Positions 28,635 to 38,377 of a stretch of 64,000 nt of DNA are shown here, piece after piece. The DNA comes from Cladopsammia gracilis (lineage: Eukaryota; Cnidaria; Anthozoa; Scleractinia; Dendrophylliidae): the NCBI GenBank assembly GCA_022457155.1, contig JAJGOT010000053.1, positions 248,001 through 312,000 of the forward strand, written 5' to 3'. A program made the translations under genes and the position numbers. Positions within the stretch are counted from its first letter, which is position 1. Each line of letters begins with the position of its first letter. Below the pieces are notes generated by a model that saw only the letters and a program-made list of their open reading frames with translations, was not told where the DNA came from and ran no database searches.

Positions 28635-28664
28635 ATATATATAGTTCGATCGAACTATATATAT
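28635..28664. repeat. Perfect 30-bp palindrome
   Basis: The sequence is fully self-complementary about 28649/28650, with a GTTCGATCGAAC core and alternating AT flanks. It could extrude as a cruciform or bind a dimeric protein. It lies between the structured-RNA block and the second SAP gene. Confidence 0.6.
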
Positions 28665-28862
28665 AGGAAGAAGTTATCGCGCTCACACATGTGGTACGTG
28701 TCAAGTGTCACGCACCGCAAAGCGATTCATACGCATACGCCTTACACTCGTTTCGCCTCAATGAACACGTATGCAAATGAGCTGAATTCTCGGAAAAGAT
28801 GAATAAATTAAGACCGATTTCTCGGAAAACAAACGACTCGAAAGCGCTTGTTTATCAAAAAA

Positions 28863-28872
28863 TGGTATTAAA
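28863..28872 (+). promoter_or_regulatory. TGGTATTAAA motif upstream of SAP gene 2
   Basis: It lies 26-35 nt before the ATG at 28898. It is the third copy of this motif in the element. Confidence 0.35.
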
Positions 28873-28897
28873 AATATAAAGTACCTTATAAAACAAA

Positions 28898-29332
28898 ATG
28901 GAAAAGTCTGTGAAAGAGTTGAAAGCTGAAGCAAAAGAGCAGAAAATTAAAGGATGGTATCTAATGCGGAAAGCCGAACTCATCGATGCTTTACAAGCTG
29001 TAGAATTGAAAGAACCTGTGAAATCACCAGAACGTAAAGAAAAACTTTGCCCACACGGGAAAAATAAATACAATTGTAAGGAGTGTTCGGGATCAAGGAT
29101 TTGTGAACACGGTAGACGACGGTATTTTTGTAAAGATTGTGGTGGAAGCGGAATCTGCATTCATGGAAATAACAAGTACTATTGCAAGGAGTGCGGTGGA
29201 AATCAGTTTTGTGAACACAATCGAGTGAAATATTATTGCAAAGAATGCGGTGGAAACGGAATCTGTATTCACAAGAAAGATAAACGCTGTTGTAAGTATT
29301 GTGAAAATGGTCTTAAGGAAATTAATTTGTAA
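28898..29332 (+). CDS. SAP-domain protein with five Cys/His repeats
   Basis: 144 residues. The N-terminal SAP motif (residues 1-36: KELKAEAKEQKIKGWYLM then RKAELIDAL) should bind DNA. It is followed from residue ~50 by five 18-residue repeats of the form C-x-H-x5-6-C-x2-C (such as ICEHGRRRYFCKDCGGSG), which look like compact zinc-binding units and resemble EsV-1-7-type repeats. A role in DNA binding or transcription is inferred. The SAP part is paralogous to the broken gene at 28120 and to the polymerase N-terminus. Confidence 0.7.
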   Translation: MEKSVKELKAEAKEQKIKGWYLMRKAELIDALQAVELKEPVKSPERKEKLCPHGKNKYNCKECSGSRICEHGRRRYFCKDCGGSGICIHGNNKYYCKECGGNQFCEHNRVKYYCKECGGNGICIHKKDKRCCKYCENGLKEINL

Positions 29333-29342
29333 TAATAACAAC

Positions 29343-30041
29343 ATGCAACTGTCAATTCTCTCAGATGTTCGCAATGAAGATATTATTTTCAGCAAACCGA
29401 TAAAAAATGACCTTTACAATTATCAAAGGATTAAAATACAAATCGATTACGCTGATAATAAAAAAGGTCCTTTAGTCATTGAAACACCGTTTCTTTTCAG
29501 TTTTGGTGTAACCGAAAGAAGAAGTAAAGAAGACGGAACTCGTGAGCTACTTGGATATTCTATTCCGGTTTGTTTATGGTCCAGAGACGATGAACCGACA
29601 CCGGAAGAAGATGAGTTTTATATTTCTTTGGAAAATTTTCAAGAACTTTGTTACAAGCGTTTAGAAGAGGCTTGTGGTGAAGAGATAGCTGATAAATTAA
29701 ATAACCTTTTATATTACAAGGACAGTAATATAGGAAATAATCCACCAATATTCTATGCTAAACTCAATTATTCAGAAAAGTCTGATAAATTTTTAACGCT
29801 ATTCAAAACAAAAGGAAACAAAAGAGTCGAACCGCTCGACTATCTTAATTCATATTGTCATGTGAAATTAGCTTTGATAATTGATAGTATTTATATTGGT
29901 GAAAAAGCTGTTTCAATTCAAGTAAAGGTTCATGAGGTATATTTCAAACCGCTACCTCAACGAGAATCGTTATTAACGATACAAGAAAGCGACATGATGA
30001 AGAAGATTAAATATCTGTTTATTTTTCATTTCTTTTACTAG
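29343..30041 (+). CDS. Conserved Polinton protein, paralogue A
   Basis: The ATG at 29343 gives 232 residues; an earlier in-frame ATG at 29250 lies inside the SAP gene and is unlikely. It shares with the next gene the motifs KGPLVIETPFL, LLGYSIPVCL, LALIIDSIYI and a QVKVHEVY stretch. The GPL-TP signature recalls a protein family of giant viruses thought to bind single-stranded DNA, but I cannot verify this. A perfect 12-bp hairpin spans its stop codon. Function unknown. Confidence 0.6.
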   Translation: MQLSILSDVRNEDIIFSKPIKNDLYNYQRIKIQIDYADNKKGPLVIETPFLFSFGVTERRSKEDGTRELLGYSIPVCLWSRDDEPTPEEDEFYISLENFQELCYKRLEEACGEEIADKLNNLLYYKDSNIGNNPPIFYAKLNYSEKSDKFLTLFKTKGNKRVEPLDYLNSYCHVKLALIIDSIYIGEKAVSIQVKVHEVYFKPLPQRESLLTIQESDMMKKIKYLFIFHFFY

Positions 30042-30051
30042 AAATGAAAAA
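30022..30051 (+). terminator. 12-bp hairpin across the stop codon of paralogue A
   Basis: Arms TTTTTCATTTCT and AGAAATGAAAAA pair perfectly around a 6-nt loop that precedes and enters the TAG (30039-30041). The arm sequence is close to that of the hairpin after the integrase gene. Confidence 0.6.
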
Positions 30052-30087
30052 ATCGTCTTAAAAAATAAATATGGTAATATAACAAAT

Positions 30088-30765
30088 ATGAATCCTTCAA
30101 AAGTTTTAGAATATTCATCAAATATTATTTTCCATAAACCGGTAAAAAACAGCAAAACCGGTTTTGAAATAATTAAAATTGACACCAATAAAGGTCCGCT
30201 AGTAATCGATTCACCATTTCTTACAATTTTAGGTGTAAAAGAGACATATAGTCAAAACGAAAGTAGTAAACTACTTGGTTACACCATTCCTGTTCGCTTA
30301 TACGGTGAAGAAGGACGAAGTCGAATGTCAACGGAAGAAGAAGAAAAGTTTATTGATTGTATGGTTTTTATTAGAGACATCTGTAGGCGACATTTAAAAG
30401 GTGTTTATGGTGAAAAAATAGCTAATAAGATAAAAGGTATTTTTTATGGTTTTCAGTTTGAAGGTATGGGTACAAGAATTACTGGGGGTTCAATAAGATC
30501 TGAAATGTTTAATGTTAAACTTCTCAAATATTCAAAACAAAGGGATAAAATTTTAACAAGAATCGCAATGAGAAAGCTAGAAAAAGTCAAATTGGCTCTG
30601 TTAATCGATAGTATTTATATCAGCAAAGAAGAAGTTTCATTTCAAGTTACGGTACATGATATATATGTTAACCCACAAGATTCGCTACTAACAATACCTG
30701 AAGAAAGCGAAGAAGATGAAGTTTTTTCTTCAAACTGTGCTGTGTTAACAATGAGTATCGATTAA
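30088..30765 (+). CDS. Conserved Polinton protein, paralogue B
   Basis: 225 residues, clearly paralogous to the preceding gene: KGPLVIDSPFL, LLGYTIPVRL, LALLIDSIYIS and QVTVHDIY align with it. The C-terminus is acidic (EESEEDEVF) and its last residues and stop codon (30763-30765) lie inside the right terminal repeat, mirroring the polymerase stop at the left end. The frame is intact. Function unknown. Confidence 0.6.
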   Translation: MNPSKVLEYSSNIIFHKPVKNSKTGFEIIKIDTNKGPLVIDSPFLTILGVKETYSQNESSKLLGYTIPVRLYGEEGRSRMSTEEEEKFIDCMVFIRDICRRHLKGVYGEKIANKIKGIFYGFQFEGMGTRITGGSIRSEMFNVKLLKYSKQRDKILTRIAMRKLEKVKLALLIDSIYISKEEVSFQVTVHDIYVNPQDSLLTIPEESEEDEVFSSNCAVLTMSID

Positions 30766-30960
30766 GATATATACCGTCACTAAATTATAATGATATTTTG
30801 TAAATTAAAAAAATTAACGACAAAACACACTAGATCTGGAAAAGTACACCATAGTGAATAATTATAGGCGATTCGTCTATAATTATATGAGTTACATCAC
30901 ATTAACGACAAAAACACACTGAAAATGGAAAAGTGAGATACAGTGGGCTACATAACTACT
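30750..30960 (-). repeat. Polinton right terminal inverted repeat
   Basis: Reverse complement of 13699-13909 with one mismatch in 211 bp. It contains the same hairpin (30858-30886) and subrepeats. Confidence 0.95.
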
Positions 30961-30966
30961 TGCGGA
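30961..30966. repeat. Polinton target-site duplication, right copy (TGCGGA)
   Basis: Exact copy of 13693-13698. It is also the Cys-Gly codons of the interrupted RING domain. Confidence 0.9.
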
Positions 30967-31038
30967 CACAGGTTTTGCAAAGAATGCCTCGATGAACATT
31001 TGAGAAGGTGCGCATTATGTTCATGAGTTATAGATTTT
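30961..31038 (+). pseudogene. TRAF-like copy 1: 3' half of the RING exon
   Basis: Immediately after the Polinton the frame encodes CGHRFCKECLDEHLRRCALC, the second half of the C3HC4 RING begun at 13.6 kb. A TGA at 31024-31026 then interrupts it; after three more codons a possible donor GTAACT starts at 31039. The next TRAF exon is at 34771. The exon is therefore both split by 17 kb and closed by a stop. Confidence 0.75.
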
Positions 31039-31039
31039 G

Positions 31040-32430
31040 TAACTTTAGTTTAAACTTTGTCAATTTGAAACTCAACACTATCTCTTCGCGAACACTTCGA
31101 TAGGTACCTCATTTCAACAGGACGGACATCTTGTTAATACCTCACTTCGATAGTCATCCAATACTCACACTTGAGTCCTTCGTAGTATAAACAGACAACG
31201 GTTGCCTCAATTCAGTTGGCCAATTTATAAGACCAAAGCGTTGTCTTTCAACTCTGGATTTTATGTTGAGAAAAAAAGAACTAATCGTCGCATATATATG
31301 TACATCTCGAGCGTTTAGATAACGTCAGTTTAGTCATACAGACGCAGTTAATAGCGGTAAAGGGAGTTGTCCATTGGGATTGGTCACATTCTGAATAATA
31401 ATATTTATCAATAATATTTCGTCTTTCTTTGGCCCTAAATTTTCGATTTTATAGGGATTTGTTTTTTGATTGTTCTGTTTAATGCTATTCCTGAATAAGA
31501 CTAATCTTAGTTTAATCGCTGTGATCGCGCGATCGGTTACGGTATCGTTGGTGAGCAAAATTTTAAACAAAGATTAAAAGTTTTCAAATGTGGTTTGTTG
31601 ACAGATTCTTAGAATTCTACATCCGAAAGTTGATTGTTGATTATCTTCAATCTATTGCGATTAATGCAGCTTACCAGCATAAAACAGCGTTGTTGCAGTA
31701 TTTTTTTTTAAAGTTATAAGAATAGAAATATTTCTGAATTTTCATGCTAATTCAGTCACAAACATTTCGTAACATTACAATTACTCGTTGCTATCCAGCT
31801 ATTGAAATGTCGAACTTAAACTTTGCTGAAATAAGTTCGACGTTTGAATGAAATAAATTAAACGGATTTGTATTTGTATCGATACTGGCGTTGTATTCGG
31901 GCCAGTCAGCGACTAAAGAGGCAATAGTTCCGACGATGAACTTTCAAAAGTCGAAGAACCCAATACATAAATTACGTTCATTTATTTTCGATAAGAGCGC
32001 TTGGCTACAAATTTCACGCGTCAGCAGTCAAGTTAAACACTAGGAATAATGGGATGATATCTGTTTACAAACATTCTTTTTGTTATTCAAATGTGCCAAC
32101 CACTGGAACAAAAGAACCTTTGTTTCGGCAGTCAATAAGGCTCTGGTTGGCACATTAATAACAATTGGTGACGTCATTTATATGTTCCCTATAGTTTAAA
32201 TAAGACGTGGGTCGCAGAAAGTGGTTTGTACAAACTTGACTTTCAGACAAGCGCCCAATTCCACAAGATTCAGTATTCTATTATCGGGTTGCAATGATTT
32301 CTATTCGTGTTTGATCTGACTTCAGGCCCTTTGACTTAAACAGTTTCAACATTTGTTCAACAACCAGTCAAAATATGACGAGCGAATGTTGATAGAGTGT
32401 TGGAACCGAAAATGATGTTATGTGGAGGCC
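31040..32430. other. Intron-like stretch, nothing recognised
   Basis: AT-rich, between TRAF exons. I see no coding or RNA feature. A shared repeat region of the gene duplication starts only near 34.2 kb. Confidence 0.4.
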
Positions 32431-32434
32431 GTTT

Positions 32435-32903
32435 AAGGCCCCGTCCACACCCGTTTTCGTTTGAAAATGCAAAAGTTTTTTTCCGTTTTCGCTTCCCGTC
32501 CACACGTATCCGGTGAAAACGGTCACCGAAAACGGAAACTTTCGAAAACGCTTTCCAAAGTGGAAACTTTTGAAAACGGTACTTTTCGAAAACGATGACG
32601 TCAAGAGGTCGAATTCAGTCCACTGCGCATGCGTTTGCTTCAGTCAGCCGCTCCACCGCTCGACAAGGGTAACGAGGAAAGCGATAAAAAGCGATGAAAA
32701 GCCACAAACAACTCGCAGGCTCGGCTAAACTCAGTGGTGCGCATGCTCTTTAGAGGCATTTGGAGCGTTTTCAGTCGTTTTTGCGTATACTTGTGGACAG
32801 GCAAAAACGATTCGAAAACGCTACGTTTGGACGGAGAGATTTTGAAAAACGGAAAGAAACTTTTGCGTTTTCAAACAAAAACGGATACGTGTGGACGGGG
32901 CCT
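32435..32903. mobile_element. MITE with GGCCCCGTCCACAC ends
   Basis: Inverted ends AGGCCCCGTCCACAC (left, from 32435) and GTGTGGACGGGGCCT (right, to 32903), with the next ~25 bp also similar. The interior is rich in GAAAACG motifs and non-coding. No clear target duplication. Confidence 0.6.
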
Positions 32904-33170
32904 AAAGCTACAGTATACCTCCGGGCGTGCCTCCATTATAACAGCACTAGCGTCTCGAAATTACTCTTAAGATACCTTAACCGGTAACCAAATTAAAGCT
33001 TATTTAGCTGGCTATCTAAATATACCTCTTATTTTCTAATATAATGGATTATCGAATTTTCTACGATACCGTAATACCGTAATGTTTTTTTTGGAAGAAA
33101 AATCATTCTAACGATGAAACAACAATAACAACAAAGATATTAAATGTAAGGAGAAATTAAGACTCGGAAA

Positions 33171-33178
<8 letters not shown>

Positions 33179-33201
<23 letters not shown>

Positions 33202-33255
33202 CACGACCCTCCGTGATCTAGTCGGATACTCTAACCACTGAGCTACTGGAGACTC
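33179..33255 (-). tRNA. tRNA-like repeat, copy 1
   Basis: The minus strand folds as a tRNA-like cloverleaf: acceptor GAGTCTC, D arm GCTCAGTGGTTAGAG, B box GGGTTCAAATCC and acceptor 3' side GGGGCTC. The anticodon loop is irregular, and three copies lie within 450 bp, so it is probably a tRNA-derived repeat. Confidence 0.5.
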
Positions 33256-33447
33256 TATGGTGAGCAAGGGTCAATTTGTGGGTCTTGACTGGAACCGCAT
33301 CGCGCGGCTACATAGCCAAGTATTGACTAGCACATGTGAAACTCACTAACAGCATCGCGCTGTCACATTAAAGCATACCAAGATGCAGCCAACCAACCTC
33401 CAAAGTGAGTATATAACGATGAAACAACAATAACAACAAAGATATTA

Positions 33448-33660
33448 AATGTAAGGAGAAATTAAGACTCGGAAAAAAAATCCGAGTCCCAGATGGGATT
33501 TGAACCCACGACCCTCCGTGATCTGGTCGGATGCTCTAATTACTGAGCTACTGGAGACTCAGTGGTTAGAGCATCCGACTAGATCACGGAGGGTCGTGGG
33601 TTCAAATCCCATCTGGGACTCGGATTTTTTTTCCGAGTCTTAATTTCTCCTTACATTTAA
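33448..33660. repeat. Large palindrome made of two inverted tRNA-like copies
   Basis: A minus-strand tRNA-like copy (33484-33560) is joined directly to a plus-strand copy lacking its 5' end (33561-33621), with further matching flanks (CTCGG-T8-CCGAG runs and AATTTCTCC). The ~100-bp arms are nearly perfect. Confidence 0.6.
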
Positions 33661-33994
33661 TAAAAATCATTCTGAACCTTTATTTTGTCCCCCAAAAACA
33701 AATTTCAAGAAAATGGTGGATCTGAAGGTACTCTGTAACTTTAAACAATTTCAACATCCAGCCAGCATCTTTAAAAAATTGATTGCAAAAGAACTGTGAA
33801 CAACTTGGTTCCTTTTGTTCGTGTGCGTCAGTTCGAAAATGACGAACTGAACGAAGTGTTCAAACGACTTTAACATACACGATCACCAATTGGAAACTAA
33901 GATACCAATCAGAAGATACCATGAAAGCCCGGATAGCAAAAATTCGGTTTGGTTTGTGACTAAACTTTGTAAAGTAAGTAAATTGACGAGTTTA

Positions 33995-34300
33995 TTTATT
34001 TATTTATTTATTTGTTTGTTTACGGTCACTTGAACGTCAATAAACAGACAGGAAGATCAAGCCCAGCCCTTCACATGCCCTGCAGATAGGGAGGACTTGG
34101 ACCGAGCCGGGGTAGATCACTGTCATTTATTGTCTTTTTAGGTCTTTTTACTTATGTATTGCTAATTGATTTAAATGAATGTATGAATTAACGAATTAAT
34201 CAATCAATCAATCAATCAATAAACGAACGAACGAACGAATGAATGAGTGAACGAATGAATGAATGAATGAATGAATGAATGAATGAATTAATTAATTAAC
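33995..34300. repeat. Tetranucleotide microsatellites
   Basis: (TTTA)n near 33993-34011, then ATCA and AATG runs at 34197-34290. The AATG run marks the left edge of sequence shared with the second TRAF copy near 53.2 kb. Confidence 0.6.
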
Positions 34301-34770
34301 TGAATATATTTTCAGTCTTTTCTGTCGTGGGGAGGTCCCATGTAAAATGACTCGTACAAACAACAAGGAAAAAATAAGAAGTGGCTCACGCCGGAAATGG
34401 GTATCACGTGTTCACAAAAAAAAGCACACTTGATCGGTAACATTTTCTTAAATAACATATTCTAGATAGTCGTTTTCTTGTATATCTGTTATCTATTTAG
34501 TGAATTAAGAACTTGTACCGATTTCAAGGTAGACCAAAAACGGCAAGCTTACGTTCTTCGTTTGACGCAGGACACAATACTCAATCTATGTATTTAATCA
34601 GAAGGCCAAACAAAGATTCTTTTCGGACGCCTTACCGACATCAAATCTTGTTCTTACTCCGGCAAATCTTAAGCACTTCAAGCAAAAAAAGTTCTATAGC
34701 ATGTTAACTTAATTATGTCTTGAGTACTCAAGTTGTGGTAGAATGATGACTTTCTCTCTTTGATTTTTAG

Positions 34771-34872
34771 GATGTATTTCCTGACAAAGCAACAGAAAGA
34801 AAAATTCTTTCCTTTGCAATCAAATGTCCAAGTGAAGATTGCGACTGGACCGATGAACTGAGGAACAAAGAG
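34771..34872 (+). pseudogene. TRAF-like copy 1, zinc-finger exon 1
   Basis: A phase-0 exon of 34 codons between TTTTTAG and GTAAAA, encoding DVFPDKATERKILSFAIKCP then SEDCDWTDELRNKE, the start of a TRAF-type zinc finger. It is nearly identical to 53792-53893. Confidence 0.75.
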
Positions 34873-35317
34873 GTAAAAACTGAAACACAAATATTATTCA
34901 AAGCTAACTGTATTCAGTTTCTCGCGAGCATACGGGACTTCAAGGAAAATCTCAGTTCCAGATGGGAGTTGAGTCGAACCCATGTCCTTCCGTACACCGG
35001 TAAGACGCTGAGCTGCATGGGGACTAGTAACAAGCTTGGTGATTTACTAGTTTCATATGTGATACACATCCTGCATGACTACTGATAGATCAGTAATATG
35101 AGAAAGTCGCGTGTGGTGAAAAAAGAAATATGGTAAATGATAAGCTTGATGATGTCATCACAGTAGACGTTTTGAGTTTGTCTTGATTAGCCAGAGAAAG
35201 TGACTTTTTTTTCCTCTTTTCAGTTTATTTTCAAAACATGACCGAGCTTAATAACATACAATTTTCCACACCTTTTATTAGCACACGAAACATGAGAATT
35301 ATTATTGTTTCTAACAC

Positions 35318-35482
35318 GCCCATTTGGAAACTTGCCTTTCCAAAGTTGTTTCCTGTACCAATAAAAATTGTCACGTGACTTTGAAAAGGAAAGATCTGGA
35401 GCAACACGTGACGATCACGTGCGAGTGGAGGATCATAGAGTGTGGATACTGCAAGGAGCCACACCCGGAGTGTCACATGCAG
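35318..35482 (+). pseudogene. TRAF-like copy 1, zinc-finger exon 2 with lost splice acceptor
   Basis: 55 codons with the TRAF zinc-finger pattern HLETCLSKVVSCTNKNC, DLEQHV and ECGYCKEPHPECHM, followed by a GTAATA donor. In the sister copy (54336) the exon is preceded by ACAG. Here the same site reads ACAC (35314-35317), so the AG acceptor is gone. Confidence 0.7.
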
Positions 35483-35738
35483 GTAATACTCATTTTAAAT
35501 AGCAGAGACTCTCATAACCACATTACCTACCGTTTACAATCTTTCGTTCTTTTTTGTTCGCTTCGTTATACCTTCGAACTTGACAAACTTTGGAACTGGC
35601 AGTTGTAACTCACGCAGTTCCTTACAGGTTGCTTACAGTGTATATCATTAATAGTTTCGCATGCGCTGTAGCTGCGAAGAACTTACAACTACATACTTTT
35701 CTACATGAGAGGTTAACAATTCGTATTTATTTTTGCAG

Positions 35739-35813
35739 AATCATATTGAAAAGTGCAACAAGTTCCCACTAGCTTGCCCCAACAGCTGTTGTGATTCAAT
35801 TCCCAGGGAAATG
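35739..35813 (+). pseudogene. TRAF-like copy 1, zinc-finger exon 3
   Basis: 25 codons between TTTGCAG and GTAACT: NHIEKCNKFPLACPN then SCCDSIPREM, a TRAF zinc-finger unit. The matching exon in copy 2 is 54808-54882. Confidence 0.75.
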
Positions 35814-35840
35814 GTAACTGAATTTCGTTCTTGTCTTTCA

Positions 35841-37046
35841 GCGGAGCACTCGCCTGGCCGAAGGCCCGGCTGCGCAGCCCCATACTCATAGAACCCATGC
35901 CCGTCATTTTTCATGGTCATGGCTAGTGGAACGTTTCGCGGGCGCGTTGTGTGCCCGCCGCCGTACGCCCGCCGTACGCTTTGGGCTAGCTCGCGGGCGC
36001 GTATGACTTCGCAAAACATGCGCGTACGACGTCATCAACATCCGGGATCTTTGAGGCTTTGTTTTTCGCGCGGCTACACAGCCGTCAGCTCGGTAAACAT
36101 GTTTTAAAAGAAGTTTGGATCTTTCGCTGGTCAGTGTTTAGCGGTGTTTAGCGGTGTTTAGCGGAGAAGTAAAGTCGTTATTTCCCTGCATTTTTTCGCG
36201 GTTTGCTACTCAAGACAGGAATACTAATTAAGGGATACTCAGAAGCCGCTTTAGTAGAAAAAGAAGAGCTTTCTGAGATAAAATCTTGCTTCGAGGAACT
36301 TCATATGTTTTTCAATGCGTGGAGATATGTTTGTTTTTATTACGGATTTCAGAACCAAAGGAGCGGAAATTTAGAGAATTAACAAGCAAGCGAGGGACTC
36401 AAAGGTAAACTGAACAGATTACATTTTTCGATGTTCTTGTGTAGTTTGGGAGAATTATTTTAATTAAAACGAGCTTAACTTCAGTTGTATCGATTTCTTG
36501 AATTTCATCGAAGGCAGCTTGATGCGCTATATTAAAATGTAACGCGTTTTGCTTTTAAACATAAACTAATTGGGATTTGAATCAAATTTCTCGAAAGAAG
36601 ATTGTGTTGTTCATTTTTATGTGTTTGTTCATTCTTTACATAGATTGAAAAGCGATTTTATGGAAACAAATTAAAACAAGACTTAGACTTCACTCGCCTC
36701 ACCTTATGCAAATATTTTTGTGTATTTTTGCAATTTTGATTTCCAAATCAGTTTCTCGAGCAATTTTTGGCAAACAACAACTGTATTTTATTCGGAAAGT
36801 AGTCGTACTAGTTATTCTAGACAGAGAAAAGTTGTTTTTGTGAACTTTTGTACGGTCTAAATGTACTGTGCAGACTGTTGGGTAATAAGCCTTAAGCTTA
36901 CTGTTTTTGAGAATTGCTAAAACTGAAAGATAGCCCGGTCGTCAATTTTAATTCTTGTGCTTCGACCTTTCACCTTAGTTTAGTTTCACCTTAGTTAAGC
37001 TTGTTCAAAGTGCTACGCTGTTAGGCTCAGCCTGTCTATATATATT
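35841..37046 (+). mobile_element. 1.15-1.2 kb repeat element, copy a (in TRAF intron)
   Basis: Starts GCGGAGCAC, has a strong hairpin GCCnGGCC-GAA-GGCCnGGC just inside, and ends in a TA-rich run after GGCTCAGCCTGTC. The homologous intron of TRAF copy 2 (54905-54912, GTCTTTTATCTTG) lacks it, giving an empty site. No coding potential. Other copies: 41006-42152, 42163-43300 (inverted) and 56724-57855. Confidence 0.65.
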
Positions 37047-37965
37047 ATCTTGAATACAGGAAGTGAGCGTTTTACTGGCGCTATATAGTTATGATACTTA
37101 CATGTACTTACATAAGCCTTATTCAGTGGACAACGTGAGGCATACGGCCCCCATTTTATCGGTTTCCGTATATGACCTATATGCCAAACCCTTAACTGGA
37201 ATTTTCTGCATGGGGCTGTCCTTTGTCAGGACTCTCCTCTTTGATCAAATTTTCAATGTTGAACCTACAACCAAGGTCCCAGTCAGCTTACCTCTTAGAA
37301 TCAAGCTTCACTACGACTAAGTAACTTTCCCAAGGCGAATACAAATTACAAATTTATTTTAAAGGAAGAAGCAAAAGAAAAGGCTACACGGGAAAAGCAC
37401 CGACGAAGTCAAAGAAATGAGGTTGGACGGCATAGCGGCCGAGGCGTCTTTGACGTTTATGAAAGAGTATTATAAAACGTGCAAATTGAACGCTGTGGAC
37501 TTTGTGGTGCGACCACGCGATAATTGGCGAGATGGCACTAGGAAATCCTTTGTATGTAAATGAGGGGGCTATCTTTTGACCCTCAATTGTAAAAGGGTGT
37601 CTGATCTAGGACAGTCGCCATCCCTCCATATAAACAGGCCCTACTTTTAACTGGTTTGTTTTAATATTTTATTTAACATGATAAACTTCGAATGATCCCC
37701 TCATTAAGTAGTCATATCTAAACTGTCTCTGCGGGTTATTTAGGTCACTTATGAGCATGTCCCGCTGGGATAGGGATTAGGGATAGGGGCATTGTTCAAG
37801 TGATATATTAATTGTATCGTTCGCCTATCACAGACATCGTTTGGACAGCTACGGGGTCGCCCATGAGCACTCGTTGGTTCTACTCATTGTGGGTTTGTCA
37901 CGTTGCCACATAATCACTTAGATTAGTCAGCTCTTTCACTGCGCTGATGTAATTTTTTTTTTCAG

Positions 37966-38043
37966 ATTCCAAACCACATTGAAAACGACTGTCCGCTGAC
38001 CTTAGTCTCCTGCCCGTATTTTCAGATGGGATGTAACGAAAAG
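37966..38043 (+). pseudogene. TRAF-like copy 1, zinc-finger exon 4
   Basis: 26 codons between TTTTCAG and GTTTGT: IPNHIENDCPLTLVSC then PYFQMGCNEK. It corresponds to 55629-55706 in copy 2. Confidence 0.75.
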
Positions 38044-38377
38044 GTTTGTGCTTTTATCACATCAAACTGTGCTATCATTTGCGTTTGAAACAGCTTGCGA
38101 TTGGTTAAAAAATTTAGAGTGGCAATTTATTGGGCTCGTCGCGTAAAAAACGAAATTTCACATCTTCTTCCGGCAAAAAGAAGGGCAGAAATTTTGATTG
38201 CATTGTAACGTTAAGCAGATGAAACAACACTATTCAACGCAACACGTCCATCTTATCGAGTATTAAAGATAAGATGAGTTTTAAAGCTGTTTTTTGTTTG
38301 TTTCGACGGTTTGAGTTTTTTTTTGCGCGCTAATCACACTATCTGGTTTTTGAAAGATGTTATGGGCTAAAACTTTG

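Larger units (their letters stand above)
13699..30960. mobile_element. Maverick/Polinton DNA transposon, 17,262 bp
   Basis: A complete element with 211-bp terminal inverted repeats beginning AGTAGTTATG, a 6-bp target duplication, and the diagnostic gene set: protein-primed type B DNA polymerase, retroviral-type integrase, adenain-like protease, packaging ATPase, double-jelly-roll major capsid and single-jelly-roll minor capsid proteins. The left half is coded on the minus strand (24676 down to 13908) and the right half on the plus strand (24726 to 30765), diverging from a 49-bp gap. The terminal repeats differ at one site, and most frames are intact, so insertion is recent. Breaks seen: a frameshift near 24.32 kb and a TAG in a SAP gene at 28213. 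Confidence 0.95.

Noticed and set aside
34200..34300. CRISPR-like or satellite array
   Set aside because: Only simple tetranucleotide repeats; no spacers. No CRISPR array was seen anywhere in the window.
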